From Phaseolus vulgaris (Eukaryota > Streptophyta > Magnoliopsida > Fabales > Fabaceae), in the NCBI RefSeq assembly GCF_000499845.2, contig NC_023757.2, positions 2,576,118 through 2,640,117 of the forward strand: DNA of 64,000 bases. Reading direction: 5' to 3'. The notes beneath the pieces are model-generated. The model was given only the letters and a program-made list of their open reading frames with translations, was not told where the DNA came from and did no database searches. Of this stretch, positions 62,864 through 64,000 are shown one piece after another. Positions within the stretch are counted from its first letter, which is position 1, and every line of letters begins with the position of its first letter. Both the position numbers and the translations under genes were made by a program.

Positions 62864-63143
62864 TCGTTCAACCTTGTGCCGGTCACATCCATCATCATTC
62901 AGATGGTTTTTGGGGACACCGTGGCCATCGCGCTCATGGAGACAAGGAATCTCACTAAGGAGGAGTATGTTGCAAACCATCCCACCGGCAAGATCGGGAA
63001 GAATCTCATATTCAAGGTCTTTTTTCTATTCATTTGCATTTGCGTTTATTTTCCCCTAATTTGTTGTTGTCTGATTCAAATTTGAATTGCAGGTGAAGGT
63101 TATGATGAAGAAACAAGAAGACTCCCTGAAATACATTGATTAA
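62864..63143 (+). pseudogene. Fragment of an arabinose-5-phosphate isomerase (KdsD/SETH3-like) gene
   Basis: Two exons (about 62864-63016 and 63093-63143) are separated by a 76-bp GT-AG intron. Conceptual translation gives [51 protein letters not shown], then VKVMMKKQEDSLKYID and a stop. The first part matches the C-terminal end of the SIS domain (PVTSxxxQMxFGDTxAxALM..RN) and the linker to the CBS pair (VKDVMKKQ) of plant arabinose-5-phosphate isomerase, which supplies the Kdo pathway. The SIS N-terminus and both CBS domains are missing. Because an intron is kept, it is not a retrocopy but a duplicated or captured genomic piece. The stop at 63141 follows unrelated residues. Confidence 0.8.
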
Positions 63144-63569
63144 TTCATCAACTCCTCTAAAAAGACTATCTGACACCTATGTATTGATCATCTGTTGTGT
63201 ACCGTCCTGAACTTTATTCAAAATTAGATAAAAGCTGTCTTAAAAAAGCCTAATAAGTCATGTTGAGTATTTGATATACCTTCATGAAGAAGTTTGCATT
63301 TAATGTTGCATGCAAAAGATTTCTTGCAATTCTCTTCATCAACAGGGACATACACAACTTGAAGAACGAAGAACCCTTAAAGACTCCACAACAACTATAA
63401 ATGGTTTGTAATGACTACTTTTTTCAAGACCTTTATATATTTAAGACATCTTGACGAATAAAGGTTGATGCCACATAAAAATCTTTAAGTGATTTTTTTT
63501 TGTGTTGTAGCCTATGCAATATGTTTGACATAACACTCTAGTGCTCTCTAACAATCTAAAAGAGTGAAC

Positions 63570-63608
<39 letters not shown>

Positions 63609-64000
63609 ACATAAACTCTTTTTTAATCACATCTTAATGATCTTTTGATCACTTTCTTTGTAAACCTATTTTAGTCAAGAATGATCGTTGTTCCAAACAA
63701 TACTCCAACGTCTAAACAAGAATGACTAATGCTCCAAACAATACCAAGTTGTTAGCCAAGATTGGTTAAACTCTAACTAATACTTAGATTGTATCTTGCA
63801 CTGTAGATATGCTTAATGAAACTTTGATCAAGACATAAATAAACCAATATAAAAATTAAAAGCGTAAAAATTTCTCATCCTTTTCAAATTGGATATTATC
63901 AATCTATTGCTCAACATGCTAACGAAATTTTTTTTTCTTACAAGGTTTGCTAAACCCTTTTTTTTACCATGAGTTTGTTAATAAAAACTACGTTTGATAA
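63144..64000. other. AT-rich DNA to window end
   Basis: A (TA)n microsatellite occupies about 63573-63604. Short duplicated phrases occur near 63670-63760 (CAAGAATGATCGTTGTTCCA and CAAGAATGACTAATGCTCCA). No gene is seen. Confidence 0.6.

Overview
The window is nuclear DNA from a flowering plant, most probably a legume (Fabaceae, perhaps Phaseoleae). Evidence: genes with GT-AG introns, AT-rich intergenic DNA, plant-only families (DVL/RTFL peptide, SOG1 NAC factor, STN7 thylakoid kinase, pectin methylesterase, GATL), and relics of plant LTR, LINE, hAT and CACTA elements. The legume assignment rests on the general look of the repeats and proteins and is an inference. There are no operons, CRISPR arrays or bacterial signals.

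Seven intact-looking protein genes and one gene fragment are supported. (1) 1508-4425 (+): a two-exon bHLH factor of the TMO5/bHLH30 type, 360 aa. (2) 9840-13770 (+): an eight-exon lipid-A-disaccharide synthase (LpxB) homologue, 480 aa, with a probable mitochondrial transit peptide and a probable GC-AG first intron. (3) 16994-19458 (+): a four-exon secreted pectin methylesterase of the pollen PPME1 type, 369 aa. (4) 24707-28593 (+): a six-exon SOG1-like NAC factor, 416 aa, with the SQ phosphorylation sites of the DNA-damage response. (5) 41862-42005 (-): a DVL/ROTUNDIFOLIA-like small peptide, possibly with a long N-terminal extension. (6) 52103-57088 (-): a ten-exon STN7 state-transition kinase, 579 aa. 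(7) 60533-61579 (-): an intronless, GC-rich GATL glycosyltransferase. (8) 62864-63143 (+): a truncated fragment of an arabinose-5-phosphate isomerase gene, still carrying an intron.

The intergenic space (4.4-9.8, 13.8-17.0, 19.5-24.7, 28.6-41.8, 42.4-52.1 and 57.1-60.5 kb) is AT-rich and holds many transposon relics: a CACTA-type MITE family with TCA and AAC target duplications at two copies and one copy that is almost a full fold-back; a complete 1,036-bp hAT-like element with terminal repeats and an 8-bp target duplication; several LTR and primer-binding-site relics; degenerate copia and gypsy gag or integrase remnants; and LINE 3' ends. There is also a degenerate minisatellite of about 44-bp period and several short tandem duplications.

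The genes do not form a pathway cluster. Two (LpxB and the isomerase fragment) relate to lipid A/Kdo chemistry and two (pectin methylesterase, GATL) to the cell wall, but plant gene order is usually not functional and I treat this as coincidence. I found no convincing undescribed system. The most useful leads are the exact gene models, the GC-AG intron, the SOG1 splice ambiguity, the captured gene fragment and the structured repeats.
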